Shown here in pieces: positions 35,318-45,117 of a stretch of 64,000 nucleotides of DNA. A program made the position numbers and the translations under genes. Positions within the stretch are counted from its first letter, which is position 1. Every line of letters starts with the position of its first letter. Below the pieces are notes generated by a model. That model was not told where the DNA came from and did no database searches. It was given only the letters and a program-made list of their open reading frames with translations. Source of the stretch: Alphaproteobacteria bacterium (GTDB lineage: Bacteria; Pseudomonadota; Alphaproteobacteria; Sphingomonadales; Sphingomonadaceae); assembly GCA_018970445.1 (NCBI GenBank), contig JAGWWF010000021.1, positions 1 through 64,000 of the forward strand, given 5' to 3'.

Positions 35318-36514
35318 TCAGGCCATGGCAGCGCGGCGGCGGCGCAAGGTGGCGCCCACCAGGCCGAAACCGGCGATCAGCATCGCCCAGCTCGATGGTT
35401 CCGGCACGTTGAGCGACGCCGTCACAAAGGCTTCGTTGATGCCAACCGGGGCCATGCCGCTGAATTCACCAAAGCTGGTGTTGAGCGCGTTGTTAACGTC
35501 GCCAAAGCCGGTGCCAAAGGTCAGGCCGAAGCTGTTCACGGCAACCAGCTTGCCATTGAGGAAGTTCGGGCCACCCGAATCGCCGCCGGCCACGCCGACT
35601 TCGTCATCAGTTCCCAGGTTGCAATATTTGCTGCCGCCCAGCCCCAGGAAGCCGGCAACGCGGCAGCTGGTGTCATTGGTCGCAAGCCCACTGTCGAAAT
35701 CGGTCAGCCAGACATGATCAATGTCAGCAAAGCCGAAGAAGTTTTCGCCGCTGACATCGCGATCAGTCCAGAACCCACCAAAATCGCCATCGCCGAAGCG
35801 AAAATCAAAGCGGTTGTCGCCCTGCCGGATACGGGTGGTGCCAAGGTTGGCGCCAACACTGCCGCCAGCATTGGAGCGACGGCCAAGGCCGACAATGTTG
35901 ACATCCTGGCCGCCAAGCGGGCTGGTGAAATCAATTTCGGCAATCGGGGCCCAGCTGGGCGCACCGGCGGCCAGTCGCAGCACGGCCAGATCATTCTGGT
36001 CGATGACTTCGCCGGTGTAACCCGATGCGACTTCGTAACGGCTGATTTCGCGGAAGACGATGTTTGGATTGTTCAAAGGGTTGCCCTGGAACGGCACGTC
36101 CGGATCAGTGCCGTTGTAAAACCAGGCCGTGGTGCGGATCGGAGTGGCCGTGCCGAAACCACTCGACACGCAGTGCGCCGCTGTGACAACCGACATGTTG
36201 TTGCCGGCCAGCGTGCCCGAGCACACGAAATTGCCGGCATTTGTTTCCATCAGCAGGCCAACGACACCGTGATATTGGGCCGAGTTGGCAAAGAAGCGCG
36301 GATCACCGCCACCAGCGACCGTTGCCGTGGACGTGCGGCCCACGATGGTGTTGCGGGCTTCCCAGACCAAACCGCCTGCGGCACCAGAGGCCGTGCGGGC
36401 GGTCGGTGCGGTTGCCACCGGCGATGCGGCTTCAAAACTGAGTGACGGTGCGGCCAGCGCTGCCGGTGCCGTGGACGCGAACAGCCCTGCTGCGAGGACA
36501 AGCTTGAAACTCAT
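35318..36514 (-). CDS. trypsin-like serine protease with PEPxxWA-CTERM sorting tail
   Basis: Predicted 398-aa exported protein: signal peptide (MSFKLVLAAGLFASTAPAAL, cleaved near ALAA), S1 peptidase domain with His in 'VVTAAHCVSSG', Asp in 'QNDLAVLRLA' and Ser in 'VAGGDSGGPNFLNG', and a C-terminal tail 'VPEPSSWAMLIAGFGLVGAT' plus four Arg. The tail directs export and anchoring or processing by an exosortase-type system. The catalytic triad is complete. ATG 36514 has GGGGG upstream. The 144-base gap to the next gene is AT-richer than average and likely carries its promoter. Confidence 0.93.
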   Translation of the reverse strand: MSFKLVLAAGLFASTAPAALAAPSLSFEAASPVATAPTARTASGAAGGLVWEARNTIVGRTSTATVAGGGDPRFFANSAQYHGVVGLLMETNAGNFVCSGTLAGNNMSVVTAAHCVSSGFGTATPIRTTAWFYNGTDPDVPFQGNPLNNPNIVFREISRYEVASGYTGEVIDQNDLAVLRLAAGAPSWAPIAEIDFTSPLGGQDVNIVGLGRRSNAGGSVGANLGTTRIRQGDNRFDFRFGDGDFGGFWTDRDVSGENFFGFADIDHVWLTDFDSGLATNDTSCRVAGFLGLGGSKYCNLGTDDEVGVAGGDSGGPNFLNGKLVAVNSFGLTFGTGFGDVNNALNTSFGEFSGMAPVGINEAFVTASLNVPEPSSWAMLIAGFGLVGATLRRRRAAMA

Positions 36515-36658
36515 GGTAACCCCCAGAGAGTGAAGACAAATCAACCGCGATTGGCCGCCTCGCCCTCTGCCGACCGTGGTTAATGATTGCCTACCATGCC
36601 AAGTGTAACCAAATCGTAAAGAAAGCTGCGGCGTGGCGGCGCAGGGTCAGAAAATTCA

Positions 36659-38479
36659 TCAGGCCGCCAGCGTGGCCGTGTCCGCCTCTTCGGCCTGTTG
36701 CAGTGCCCACATGTCGGCATAGGCGCCGGCGCGGGCCAGCAGGGCATCGTGGCGGCCGCGTTCGATGATGCGGCCGGCGTCCATCACGATGATTTCATCG
36801 GCATCGGTGATGGTGGAAAGCCGGTGGGCGATGACAATGGTGGTGCGCCCGGCCGAAACCCCGCCCAGCGCCTCCTGAATGCTGGCTTCGGTGGCCGAAT
36901 CGAGCGCGCTCGTGGCTTCATCCAGAATCAATATGGCCGGGTTCTTCAGGATGGTGCGGGCAATCGCCACCCGCTGCTTTTCGCCGCCCGACAGTTTCAG
37001 GCCGCGTTCGCCCACCTGCGTGTCATAGCCATCGGGCAGGCCCAGGATGAAATCATGGATGGCCGCGCCGCGGGCCGCCGCGATGATCTCGTCAGCGGAT
37101 GCATCGGGCCGGCCATAGGCGATGTTGTAGCGGATGCTGTCGTTGAACAGCACCGTATCCTGCGGCACGATGCCGATGGTGCGGCGCAGGCTGGATTGGG
37201 TGACGGCGGCGATATCCTGGCCGTCGATCGTCACCCGCCCGCCCTGGATGTCGTAAAAGCGGTAGAGGATGCGGCTGAGGGTGGATTTGCCGGCGCCCGA
37301 ATGGCCGACCACGGCCAGCTTGCGGCCCGGCGGCACATCGAACGAGACGCCGTGCAGGATCTGCCGGCGCGGATCATAGCCGAAATCCACCGCGTCGAAG
37401 CGTATGGCGGCCCCGGTGACGGCCAGATCGGGCGCGCCGGGCGCATCGGCGATTTCGGGCGGCGTGTCGATCAGGCGGAACATCGCCTCCATGTCGATCA
37501 GGCCCTGGCGGATCTCGCGATAGACCATGCCCAGCAGATCGAGCGGCCGGAACAACTGCATCAAAAGGCCGTTGACGAAGGCGATGTCGCCGATGGTGAA
37601 CTGGCCCCTTGACCAGCCCCAGACGACATAGGCCAGCGCGCCGCCCATCAACAGGTTGGTGATCAGGCTTTGCCCGATGTTGAGCCAGGCCAGGCTGACT
37701 TCGGATTTGGTGGCGGCATCGGTATAACGCTTGATGGCGCGGCCATAATTGGCGTTCTCGTGGCTTTCCGCGTTGAAATATTTGACCGTTTCATAGTTCA
37801 GCAGGCTGTCCACCGCGCGCGCCGTGGCCTTCTGGTCGCTTTCGACCATCTGCCGGCGCAGGGCAGCGCGCCAATCGGTGATGCGCTGGGTGTAGAGGAT
37901 ATAGGCCGCCACCGTGGCCAGCGTGGCCACCACCAGCTCCCAGCCAAAGCCGCGGCCGAACAGGATGCACACCGCTGTCAGTTCAATCACGGTGGGGAAG
38001 ATGTTGAACAGCAGGAAATAGAGCATGGTGTCGATGCTCTTCGTCCCCCGCTCGATCAGGCGGGTCAGCGCGCCGGTGCGGCGTTCCAGATGATAGCGCA
38101 GGCTCAATCGGTGGATGTGGCTGAACACATCGAGGCTGAGATGGCGCGCGGCTTCCTGGCCCACCTTTTCAAAGGCGGCGTTGCGCAGATTGTCGAACAA
38201 CACGCCGGCAAAGCGGGCCAGCGCATAGGAGGCGACGAGCGCGATGGCGACGCCCAGCCCATCGGGCAGGCCGGCCGCCATCCGGTCCAGCGCCAGTTTC
38301 AGGGCATAGGGCATGGCCAGCGCCACCCCCTTGGCCAGCAGCACCAGCCCCAGCGCCACCAGCACCCGCGCTTTCAGGTCGCTGCGCCCGGCCGGCCACA
38401 GATAGGGCAGGAAGCGTTTCAGCGTCTTCAGATCGGCCTCACCCTTGGGTGGGCCGGATGGGGCGGCCAGGGACTGCAT
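36659..38479 (-). CDS. Atm1-family ABC exporter
   Basis: Predicted 606-aa half-transporter: six transmembrane helices in residues about 40-320, then the ATPase with Walker A 'VGHSGAGKSTLSRIL', signature 'LSGGEKQRVAIARTIL' and Walker B 'ILILDEATSALDS'. The membrane-domain stretch 'HLSLRYHLERRTGALTRLIE' with 'RGTKSIDTMLYFLLFNIFPT' is typical of Atm1/ABCB7 exporters of glutathione-conjugated metals or sulfur compounds. The size is close to the Novosphingobium enzyme of known structure (general knowledge). Divergent from rnr. Confidence 0.92.
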   Translation of the reverse strand: MQSLAAPSGPPKGEADLKTLKRFLPYLWPAGRSDLKARVLVALGLVLLAKGVALAMPYALKLALDRMAAGLPDGLGVAIALVASYALARFAGVLFDNLRNAAFEKVGQEAARHLSLDVFSHIHRLSLRYHLERRTGALTRLIERGTKSIDTMLYFLLFNIFPTVIELTAVCILFGRGFGWELVVATLATVAAYILYTQRITDWRAALRRQMVESDQKATARAVDSLLNYETVKYFNAESHENANYGRAIKRYTDAATKSEVSLAWLNIGQSLITNLLMGGALAYVVWGWSRGQFTIGDIAFVNGLLMQLFRPLDLLGMVYREIRQGLIDMEAMFRLIDTPPEIADAPGAPDLAVTGAAIRFDAVDFGYDPRRQILHGVSFDVPPGRKLAVVGHSGAGKSTLSRILYRFYDIQGGRVTIDGQDIAAVTQSSLRRTIGIVPQDTVLFNDSIRYNIAYGRPDASADEIIAAARGAAIHDFILGLPDGYDTQVGERGLKLSGGEKQRVAIARTILKNPAILILDEATSALDSATEASIQEALGGVSAGRTTIVIAHRLSTITDADEIIVMDAGRIIERGRHDALLARAGAYADMWALQQAEEADTATLAA

Positions 38480-38560
38480 GGGCCGTCATATGGGCTGCGG
38501 CGGCCAACGGGGCAATGGGTGCACTTGCCCCACGTGCCCCGAACGCCCATGGTGCCGGCC

Positions 38561-40792
38561 ATGCCCCGCATTCCCCGCAATCGCCCGGTTCCCGGCCTGC
38601 CCGACCGCCAGGCCATCCTGGATTTCATCGCCACCCAGAAGACCAGCGTGGGCAAGCGCGAGATCGCCAAGGCGTTCGGCCTGCATGCCCAGGACAAGAT
38701 CGCGCTGAAATCCCTGCTGAAGGAGATGATGGAGGCCGGCGAGCTGGAAACCGGGCCGGGGCGCAACCTGCACAAGGGCGTTTCCCTGGGCGGCGGCCTG
38801 CCCAAGGTGACGGTGCTGCGCATTGTCGATATCGCCGATGGCGTGGCGATTGCCGTGCCCGATCGCTGGGATCATGCCACGCCGCCGCCGCGCCTGCGGG
38901 TGATCGAAAGCCGCAAGCGCGCCGCCTTTGCCCTGGGTGATCGGGTGCTGGCCCGCATCGAGGAACAGGGTGGCGGACAATTGGCCTTTCCGATGAAGGC
39001 GCTGGCCAAGGGCGCGGAATTCGTGCTGGGCATCCTGCGCAAGGACGCGGTAGGCTGGCGGCTGGTGCCGGTGGACAAGAAGGTGCGCACCGATCTGGCG
39101 ATCAGCGACCCCGGCGAGGGCCAGCCCGGCGATCTGGTGCTGGCCGAACCCGGCGGCCGCCCGCCGCGCGTTTCGGGCCGGGTGGTGGAGGTGCTGGGCG
39201 ATCCGTTCCAGCCGCGCGCCTTTTCCCTGATCGCCATCCACGCCAAGGGCATCCCTCACCGTTTTGAGGACAGCGTCCTGGACGAAGCCGAGCGCATGGC
39301 CCGCCAGCCGCTGGGCGAGCGTGAGGACCTGCGCGGGCTGCCCTTCCTCACCATCGATCCGGCCGATGCGCGCGATCATGATGATGCGGTGTGGGCTACG
39401 CCCGATCCTGACAATGAGGGCCATTTCCGCGCCATCGTCGCCATTGCCGATGTGAGCTTCTATGTCCGCCCCGGATCGGCGCTGGACCGGTCGGCGCGCA
39501 GCCGCGGCAACAGCGTCTATTTCCCCGATCGCGTCGTGCCGATGCTGCCCGAAGTGCTGTCGGCCGATGCCTGTTCGCTGGTGGAAGGCCAGGACCGGGC
39601 GGTGATGGCGTGCCACCTGCACATCGCGCCCGATGGCACGCTGCTCAGCTGGCGCTTCACCCGCGCCGTCATCCGCTGTGTGGCCAACATCGCCTATGAA
39701 CAGGCGCAAGCCACGATGGATGCCGGCGAGGGGGCGTTTCTGCCAGTGCTGCAACCGCTGTGGGCCGGCTGGGCCGCGCTGAAGACCGCGCGCGACGCCC
39801 GCGAGCCGCTGGCGCTGGAGCTGCCGGAAAAGCGGGTGGTGCTGGACCAGGCCGGCCGCATCGCCGGCATTTCCGTGCGCCAGCATCTGCCCGCCCACCA
39901 GCTGATCGAGGATTACATGATCGCCGCCAATGTGGCCGCGGCGAAGGCGCTGGAAAAGAAGAAGGGCGCCTGCATCTTCCGCTGCCACGAGGCGCCGAGC
40001 CGGGAAAAGCTGATCACGCTGCGTGATTATCTGGAAACCCTTGGCCAGAATGTGGCGCTTGGCCAGGTGGTGCGCCCGGCGGTGTTCAACCGCATCCTGG
40101 CCCGCGCCAAGGATGGCGAACATCATGAACAGGTATCGGAACAGGTGCTGCGCACCCAGACCCAGGCCTATTACACGCCCGACAATGTCGGCCATTTCGG
40201 CCTTGCCCTGGGCAGCTATGCCCATTTCACCTCGCCCATCCGCCGCTATGCCGATCTGGTGGTGCACCGCAGCCTGGCCGCCGCCTATCGCCTGGGCGAT
40301 GGCGGCCTGCACAAGGAAGAGGAAAAGGGCCTGGCCAAGACCGCCGATCACATCAGCATGACCGAACGCCGCGCCATGGAGGCGGAACGCGACACCATCG
40401 ATCGTTATGTCGCCGCCTATCTTTCAACCATGGTGGGCGATGTGGTGAAGACGCGCATCACCGGGGTGGCGAAGTTCGGCTTCTTTGCCACGGTGGAGGG
40501 GCTGGGCGGCGACGGGCTGGTGCCGGTGTCCACCCTGGGCGCCGAACGCTTTGTGTTCGACGAGGATGCGCGCGTGCTGGAAGGCGTTGCCACCGGCACA
40601 CGCTATGAAGTGGGCCAGCGGCTGGAATTGCGGCTGGCCGAAGCCAACCCGATCACCGGCGCGCTGCGCTATGAACTGGTGGAGGGCGGCAGCCCGCCCG
40701 CCCAGCGCCGCGACCGAACGCGACCTGGCGGGTTCCAGCCCCGGCCCGGCCGGTCGCGGGTGCCGCCAGGGGTGCGGCGGGGGCGGACGTAG
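38561..40792 (+). CDS. rnr: ribonuclease R
   Basis: Predicted 743-aa 3'-5' exoribonuclease. A winged-helix N-terminus ('AILDFIATQKTSVGKREIAK') is followed by cold-shock domains and the RNB catalytic domain with 'FLTIDPADARDHDDAVW' (metal-binding aspartates). Later come 'FTSPIRRYADLVVHRSL' and a C-terminal S1 domain ('GVAKFGFFATVEGLGGDGLV'), then a basic Arg/Pro tail. It degrades structured RNA and helps tmRNA-linked quality control. The start is ATG 38561 or the in-frame ATG 38549; the very long frame upstream is antisense to the ABC gene. Confidence 0.95.
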   Translation: MPRIPRNRPVPGLPDRQAILDFIATQKTSVGKREIAKAFGLHAQDKIALKSLLKEMMEAGELETGPGRNLHKGVSLGGGLPKVTVLRIVDIADGVAIAVPDRWDHATPPPRLRVIESRKRAAFALGDRVLARIEEQGGGQLAFPMKALAKGAEFVLGILRKDAVGWRLVPVDKKVRTDLAISDPGEGQPGDLVLAEPGGRPPRVSGRVVEVLGDPFQPRAFSLIAIHAKGIPHRFEDSVLDEAERMARQPLGEREDLRGLPFLTIDPADARDHDDAVWATPDPDNEGHFRAIVAIADVSFYVRPGSALDRSARSRGNSVYFPDRVVPMLPEVLSADACSLVEGQDRAVMACHLHIAPDGTLLSWRFTRAVIRCVANIAYEQAQATMDAGEGAFLPVLQPLWAGWAALKTARDAREPLALELPEKRVVLDQAGRIAGISVRQHLPAHQLIEDYMIAANVAAAKALEKKKGACIFRCHEAPSREKLITLRDYLETLGQNVALGQVVRPAVFNRILARAKDGEHHEQVSEQVLRTQTQAYYTPDNVGHFGLALGSYAHFTSPIRRYADLVVHRSLAAAYRLGDGGLHKEEEKGLAKTADHISMTERRAMEAERDTIDRYVAAYLSTMVGDVVKTRITGVAKFGFFATVEGLGGDGLVPVSTLGAERFVFDEDARVLEGVATGTRYEVGQRLELRLAEANPITGALRYELVEGGSPPAQRRDRTRPGGFQPRPGRSRVPPGVRRGRT

Positions 40793-40900
40793 CACAGGCG
40801 CCTCCGGCACGGCCTTGTGCAATGGCTTGCTCACGCCGCACTTGACCGTCGGGCGGATTTTCTGTTGCTGGCGGCCAGTGGAGAGACACAGGGGATGACC

Positions 40901-42442
40901 ATGAAACGGATGACCGCACTGCTGCTCACGGCGCTGGCCGCGCCGGCCCTGGCGCAAAGCGCCGCCAAGAGCCCACGGGAGGCCATGGTCGCCGAAGCCG
41001 ATGCCGCCATGGCGCGGCCGCCGGTGGAGGAACAGGCAGCGGTTTCAAAGGGCAGCGTGACCATCAAGGGTGTTGGAGGGAAGATGGGGGCCATCGCCTA
41101 CACCGCCACCGCCGGCACGCTCACCATCCGCGATGACAATGCCCGGCCCACCGGCAGCATCTTCTACACCGCCTATACCGCTGAAGGGGCCAACCGGCCG
41201 GTCACCTTCTTCTACAACGGCGGGCCGGGTTCGGCGACGATCTGGCTGCACATGGGCAGTTTTGGCCCGGTGCGGGTGAAGACCGACAAGCCGGTGTATG
41301 TCACCCCCGATCAATATGCCGTGACGCCCAATCCCTGGAGCCTGCTGGACAAGACCGACATCGTGTTCATCGATGCCCCCGGTGCCGGCTGGTCGCGGCC
41401 GCTGGGCGACAAGACGTCCCGTGATTTCAACGGGGTGGATCAGGATGGCGATGCCTTTGCCCGCGCCATCACCCGCTATGTCGCCAAAAACAACCGCTGG
41501 AAGAGCCCGAAGTTCCTGTTTGGCGAAAGCTATGGCACGCTGCGGTCCGGCGTGGTGGCGCGGATGCTGGAAGAACGCGGCGTGTCGCTCCACGGCGTGG
41601 CGCTGCTGTCCACCATCATGAATTATGGGGTGCGCCAGGCCGGTTATGACCAGAATTATCTGACTTTGTTTCCCGGCTATGCCGCCACCGCCTGGTATCA
41701 TGGCACGCTGCCCGGGGCGAAGCCGGCCGATCTGGATGGCTTCGTGAACGAGGTGCGGGCCTGGGTGAGCGGGCCCTATGCCGCCGCGCTGGCCAAGGGC
41801 AGCGCCATCGGTGCGGCCGAGATGGACGCGGTGGCGCGGCAGATGCACGCCTATACCGGCCTGCCGATCGATTTCCTGAAGCGCGCGCAGCTGCGGGTGG
41901 ACCTGCCGCATTTCCAGACCGAGCTGCTGCGCAGTCGCGGGGTGTCGATCGGCCGGCTGGATGCACGCTACACGCTGCCGCCCACCGATCTGAATGCCGA
42001 CAGCGCCGATGAGGATCCGGCCTCCACCGCCATCACCGGCGCCTATGTTGCCGCCTTCCATGATTATGCGGTCAAGTCGCTGGGGGTGAAGACCGATCTG
42101 CCCTATCGGCTGACGGCGCGCGAACCGGGCTGGAGCTGGGACTGGAGCCATCGCCCACCGCGCGGCGGCGTGCAGACCACGCCCAACACGGCGGTCGATC
42201 TGGCCTTCACCATGCGGGCCAATCCCAAGCTGAAGATCCTGTTCCTCAACGGCTATTACGACATGGCGACGCCGTTTTACGGGGCCGAATTTGATGCCGC
42301 CCACATGCTGTTGCCAGCCGATCTGAACCGCAACATCCGCTTCACCTATTACCAGTCTGGCCACATGATCTATCTGGCCGAAAGCGAACTGGCGAAGATG
42401 AAGGACGATGTCGCGGCCTGGTATGACGAGGCGTTGCGCTGA
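40901..42442 (+). CDS. secreted S10 serine carboxypeptidase-like protein
   Basis: Predicted 513-aa exported peptidase. The signal peptide (MKRMTALLLTALAAPALAQ) is followed by the S10 alpha/beta-hydrolase core: oxyanion region 'FFYNGGPGSATIWLHMGSFG', nucleophile in 'FLFGESYGTLRSGVVAR', Asp in 'LNGYYDMATPFYG', His in 'TYYQSGHMIYLAESEL'. ATG 40901 is chosen since AGGGGA stands 5 bases before it; ATG 40895 is an alternative. It is probably transcribed with or after rnr (108-base gap). Confidence 0.92.
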   Translation: MKRMTALLLTALAAPALAQSAAKSPREAMVAEADAAMARPPVEEQAAVSKGSVTIKGVGGKMGAIAYTATAGTLTIRDDNARPTGSIFYTAYTAEGANRPVTFFYNGGPGSATIWLHMGSFGPVRVKTDKPVYVTPDQYAVTPNPWSLLDKTDIVFIDAPGAGWSRPLGDKTSRDFNGVDQDGDAFARAITRYVAKNNRWKSPKFLFGESYGTLRSGVVARMLEERGVSLHGVALLSTIMNYGVRQAGYDQNYLTLFPGYAATAWYHGTLPGAKPADLDGFVNEVRAWVSGPYAAALAKGSAIGAAEMDAVARQMHAYTGLPIDFLKRAQLRVDLPHFQTELLRSRGVSIGRLDARYTLPPTDLNADSADEDPASTAITGAYVAAFHDYAVKSLGVKTDLPYRLTAREPGWSWDWSHRPPRGGVQTTPNTAVDLAFTMRANPKLKILFLNGYYDMATPFYGAEFDAAHMLLPADLNRNIRFTYYQSGHMIYLAESELAKMKDDVAAWYDEALR

Positions 42443-42444
42443 AA

Positions 42445-42461
42445 CCGGGCGCGCTGCCCGG
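42445..42461. terminator. short hairpin between convergent genes
   Basis: CCGGGC and GCCCGG form a 6-bp stem around GCGCT in the 27-base gap between the S10 gene and the MFS gene, which converge. It may terminate both. There is no T tract. Confidence 0.35.
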
Positions 42462-42469
42462 CGCCGGCA

Positions 42470-43996
42470 TCAATGCTCGCCGCCCATCGGGCCGGTGATG
42501 TTCACCCTGGGGATCAGCCACACCAGCGCTGCCGCCCCGAAGAACAGCAGCGCGGTGCCGGCATAGACGTGCAGGTTGGCCAGGGTGGCGGCCTGCACCT
42601 CCAGCATCCGGTCGAGCGCGGCGCGGGCCTGATCGGCGGACAGGCCGCTGGCCTGGAGGCGGGCCATGCCGGCATCCACGCCGTTCATGCCTGTTGCCAT
42701 GGCGGCGCGCACCTGGCGCGATTCCGTGTCCCACTGGCTGGTGGCCAGCGCGGCCCCGATGGCCCCGCACAAGGTGCGGCAGAAATTCATGATGCCGGCG
42801 GCCGACACGCTTTCCTCTGGCTTCACACTGGCCATGGCCAGGCTGGACAAGCCGATGAAAAAGAAGGGCATGCCAATGCCGGTGAGCAGGTGCGGCCACA
42901 CCAGTTGCAGATAATCGCTGTCGGTTGACCAGCTGGTGCGCCAGGCCGCCATCAGCCCCAGCCAGACGACGCCGAAACAGACGGTGAGGCGCGGATCGAC
43001 ACGGGTGAGCAGCAATCCGGCGGCCGGCGCGATCAGGACGGAGAACACCCCGATCCAGGCCACCGTGTAACCGGCCTGGGTGGCGCTGTAGCCGAACACC
43101 GATTGCAGCCACAGCGGGGTGAGCACCACCACGGCAAAAAAGCTGCCGAATCCGATGCTTATCACCGATGTGGCCGCCGCGAAGCCGCGGTGGCGAAAGA
43201 TTTTCAGATCAACGATCGGCTGATCGTCGGTCAATTCCCAGATGATGAAGGCGATGGTGCCGATGGCCGCGACAATGGCGAGGATGACGATTTCGGGCGA
43301 GCCGAACCAATCCTTCTCCCGCCCGGTATCCAGCATGATCTGGAACGCGCCAACACCGATCACCAGCAGGATGAAACCAATGATGTCAATGGGCTGGCGG
43401 CGCAATGGCGTTTCGAACGGCGTCATCCGACGGGCCACGGCGAACAGGCACAGCGCCACCACCGGCAGGTTGATGAAGAAGATCCAGTGCCAGCTGACAT
43501 TGTCGGAGATGAGGCCGCCCAGGATCGGCCCGAAAATGGGGGCGGCCGTGGTGGTGGCGGCCCACAGGCCGATGGCCGCCCCCTGTTTTTCGCGGGGAAA
43601 GATCGATTGCAGCAGCGCCTGCGACAGCGGCATGATCGGCCCACCGGCAAAGCCCTGGGCGATGCGGAACAACACCAGCGCCTCCAGGCTTTGGCTCAGG
43701 CCGCAGAGCAGCGAGAAAAAGCCAAAGCCGAACAAGGAGATGCCGAACCAGCGCACCACGCCGAAGCGCGCCGCCAGCCAGCCGGCCAGCGGCACCGAAA
43801 TGGCCTCGGCCACCGAATAGCTGGTCACGGCCCAGGTGCCCTGCGACGGTGCCACCGCCAGGCTGCCGGCGATGCTGGGGATGGAAACATTGGCGATGGT
43901 GATATCCAGCACCACGACAAAATTGGCCAATGCCAAGGCCATGGCCGTGGTCCACAGCCTTGCCCCGGTCAGGGGTGCCGGCGCTGCCGCGGTCAT
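42470..43996 (-). CDS. DHA2 (EmrB/QacA-type) MFS multidrug transporter
   Basis: Predicted 508-aa inner-membrane H+ antiporter with 14 hydrophobic helices. DHA2 hallmarks include motif C-like 'GLWAATTTAAPIFGPILGG' and 'NVSWHWIFFINLPV', with the early helix 'LANFVVVLDITIANVSIPSI' (the LD-TI-N-V motif). Works with the HlyD protein and outer-membrane factor encoded upstream to export drugs across both membranes. Its ATG overlaps the hlyD stop (ATGA). Third gene of the operon. Confidence 0.94.
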   Translation of the reverse strand: MTAAAPAPLTGARLWTTAMALALANFVVVLDITIANVSIPSIAGSLAVAPSQGTWAVTSYSVAEAISVPLAGWLAARFGVVRWFGISLFGFGFFSLLCGLSQSLEALVLFRIAQGFAGGPIMPLSQALLQSIFPREKQGAAIGLWAATTTAAPIFGPILGGLISDNVSWHWIFFINLPVVALCLFAVARRMTPFETPLRRQPIDIIGFILLVIGVGAFQIMLDTGREKDWFGSPEIVILAIVAAIGTIAFIIWELTDDQPIVDLKIFRHRGFAAATSVISIGFGSFFAVVVLTPLWLQSVFGYSATQAGYTVAWIGVFSVLIAPAAGLLLTRVDPRLTVCFGVVWLGLMAAWRTSWSTDSDYLQLVWPHLLTGIGMPFFFIGLSSLAMASVKPEESVSAAGIMNFCRTLCGAIGAALATSQWDTESRQVRAAMATGMNGVDAGMARLQASGLSADQARAALDRMLEVQAATLANLHVYAGTALLFFGAAALVWLIPRVNITGPMGGEH

Positions 43997-45117
43997 TCCC
44001 GCGTGTCCACCACCGCCGTCATCGACAGGCCGATGCGCAGCGGGTGGGCCTTGAGTTCGGCCGGGTCGAGCGCGATGCGCACCGGCAGGCGCTGCACCAC
44101 CTTCACCCAGTTGCCGGTGGCATTCTGGGCCGGAATCAGGGCAAAGGCCGCCCCGGTGCCGCCGGCAAAACCGGTCACGCGGCCGTGGTAGACCACATCG
44201 CTGCCATAAAGATCGGATTGCAATTCAACCGCTTGGCCGGCCTTGATCGCTTTGAGCTGGCTTTCCTTGAAATTGGCATCGACGAACAGGCCGCTGGTGG
44301 GCACCAGGATCATCAGCGGGGCACCGGCGGCCACGCGCTGGCCCAGCTGCACGCTGCGGTTGGTGACGATGCCGGCGATGGGCGCGCGGATGACGGTGCG
44401 GGCCAGATCGAGCCGGGCGCGGTCCAGCATTGCCTGGGCGGCGCGCACGTCGGGCGCGGTGGCCATGGTGACATTGCGCACCAGCGCGGTGGCGGCCGCT
44501 GCATCGCCGGTGGCGGCGCGCACGCCATCGGTGGCGGCAATCACGGCATTGGTGGCCGAATCGCGCGCGGCGGTGGCGGCGGCCAGCGCGGCGCGGGCGG
44601 TGGCCAGTTCCTCGGCCGAAACCGCGCCGCTGCCGGCCAGTTGCTGGCGCCGATCCAGATCGCCGCGGGCGCGGGCCAGCAGGGCTTCGGCCTCGGCCAG
44701 CCGGCTGCGGGCGGTGGCCACATCGGCCTGGCGGCCGGCGGCGCGGGCGCGGGCGGCATCGGCCACCGCCCCGGCCTGGGTGAAGCGCTGCTGCGCCTGG
44801 GCCAGCGCGGCCTGCGCCTGGGCCAGCGCGATGCGGGCATCGGCATCATCCAGCACCACCAGCACATCGCCGGCGGCCACCGCCTGGGTGCCGCCCACCG
44901 CCACGCGCGCCACGGTGCCGGGCAGTTGCGGGGTCACCTGCGCGGTGTCGCCGCCCACATACGCGTTGTCCGTCTCCACCCGGCCGCGTTCAAAGGCGGC
45001 CCACCAGGCCCCGGCCGACAGACCGGCGATCACCACCCCGCCGGCCAGCAGGCGCAGGGCGCGGGCGCGCCTGAGGTTGGCGGTGGCCGTGGCGGCGGCG
45101 GGTTCCATGTCGGGCAT
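43993..45117 (-). CDS. HlyD/EmrA-type periplasmic adaptor
   Basis: Predicted 374-aa membrane fusion protein: one N-terminal transmembrane helix ('ALRLLAGGVVIAGLSAGAWW'), lipoyl halves 'AVAAGDVLVVLDDADARIAL' and 'VIRAPIAGIVTNRSVQLGQR', and a long Ala-rich alpha-hairpin between them. It ends with beta-barrel and membrane-proximal domains ('SGLFVDANFKESQLKAIKAG'). It bridges the MFS pump and the outer-membrane channel. It starts at the last base of the outer-membrane factor's stop (TGATG overlap). Confidence 0.94.
   Translation of the reverse strand: MPDMEPAAATATANLRRARALRLLAGGVVIAGLSAGAWWAAFERGRVETDNAYVGGDTAQVTPQLPGTVARVAVGGTQAVAAGDVLVVLDDADARIALAQAQAALAQAQQRFTQAGAVADAARARAAGRQADVATARSRLAEAEALLARARGDLDRRQQLAGSGAVSAEELATARAALAAATAARDSATNAVIAATDGVRAATGDAAAATALVRNVTMATAPDVRAAQAMLDRARLDLARTVIRAPIAGIVTNRSVQLGQRVAAGAPLMILVPTSGLFVDANFKESQLKAIKAGQAVELQSDLYGSDVVYHGRVTGFAGGTGAAFALIPAQNATGNWVKVVQRLPVRIALDPAELKAHPLRIGLSMTAVVDTRE

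Noticed and set aside
37670-38560. The rnr frame stays open almost 900 bases upstream of the chosen start.
   Set aside because: That stretch is antisense to the Atm1-like ABC gene, is His/Gln/Gly-rich and lacks RNase R homology. The open frame is a GC-skew artefact.
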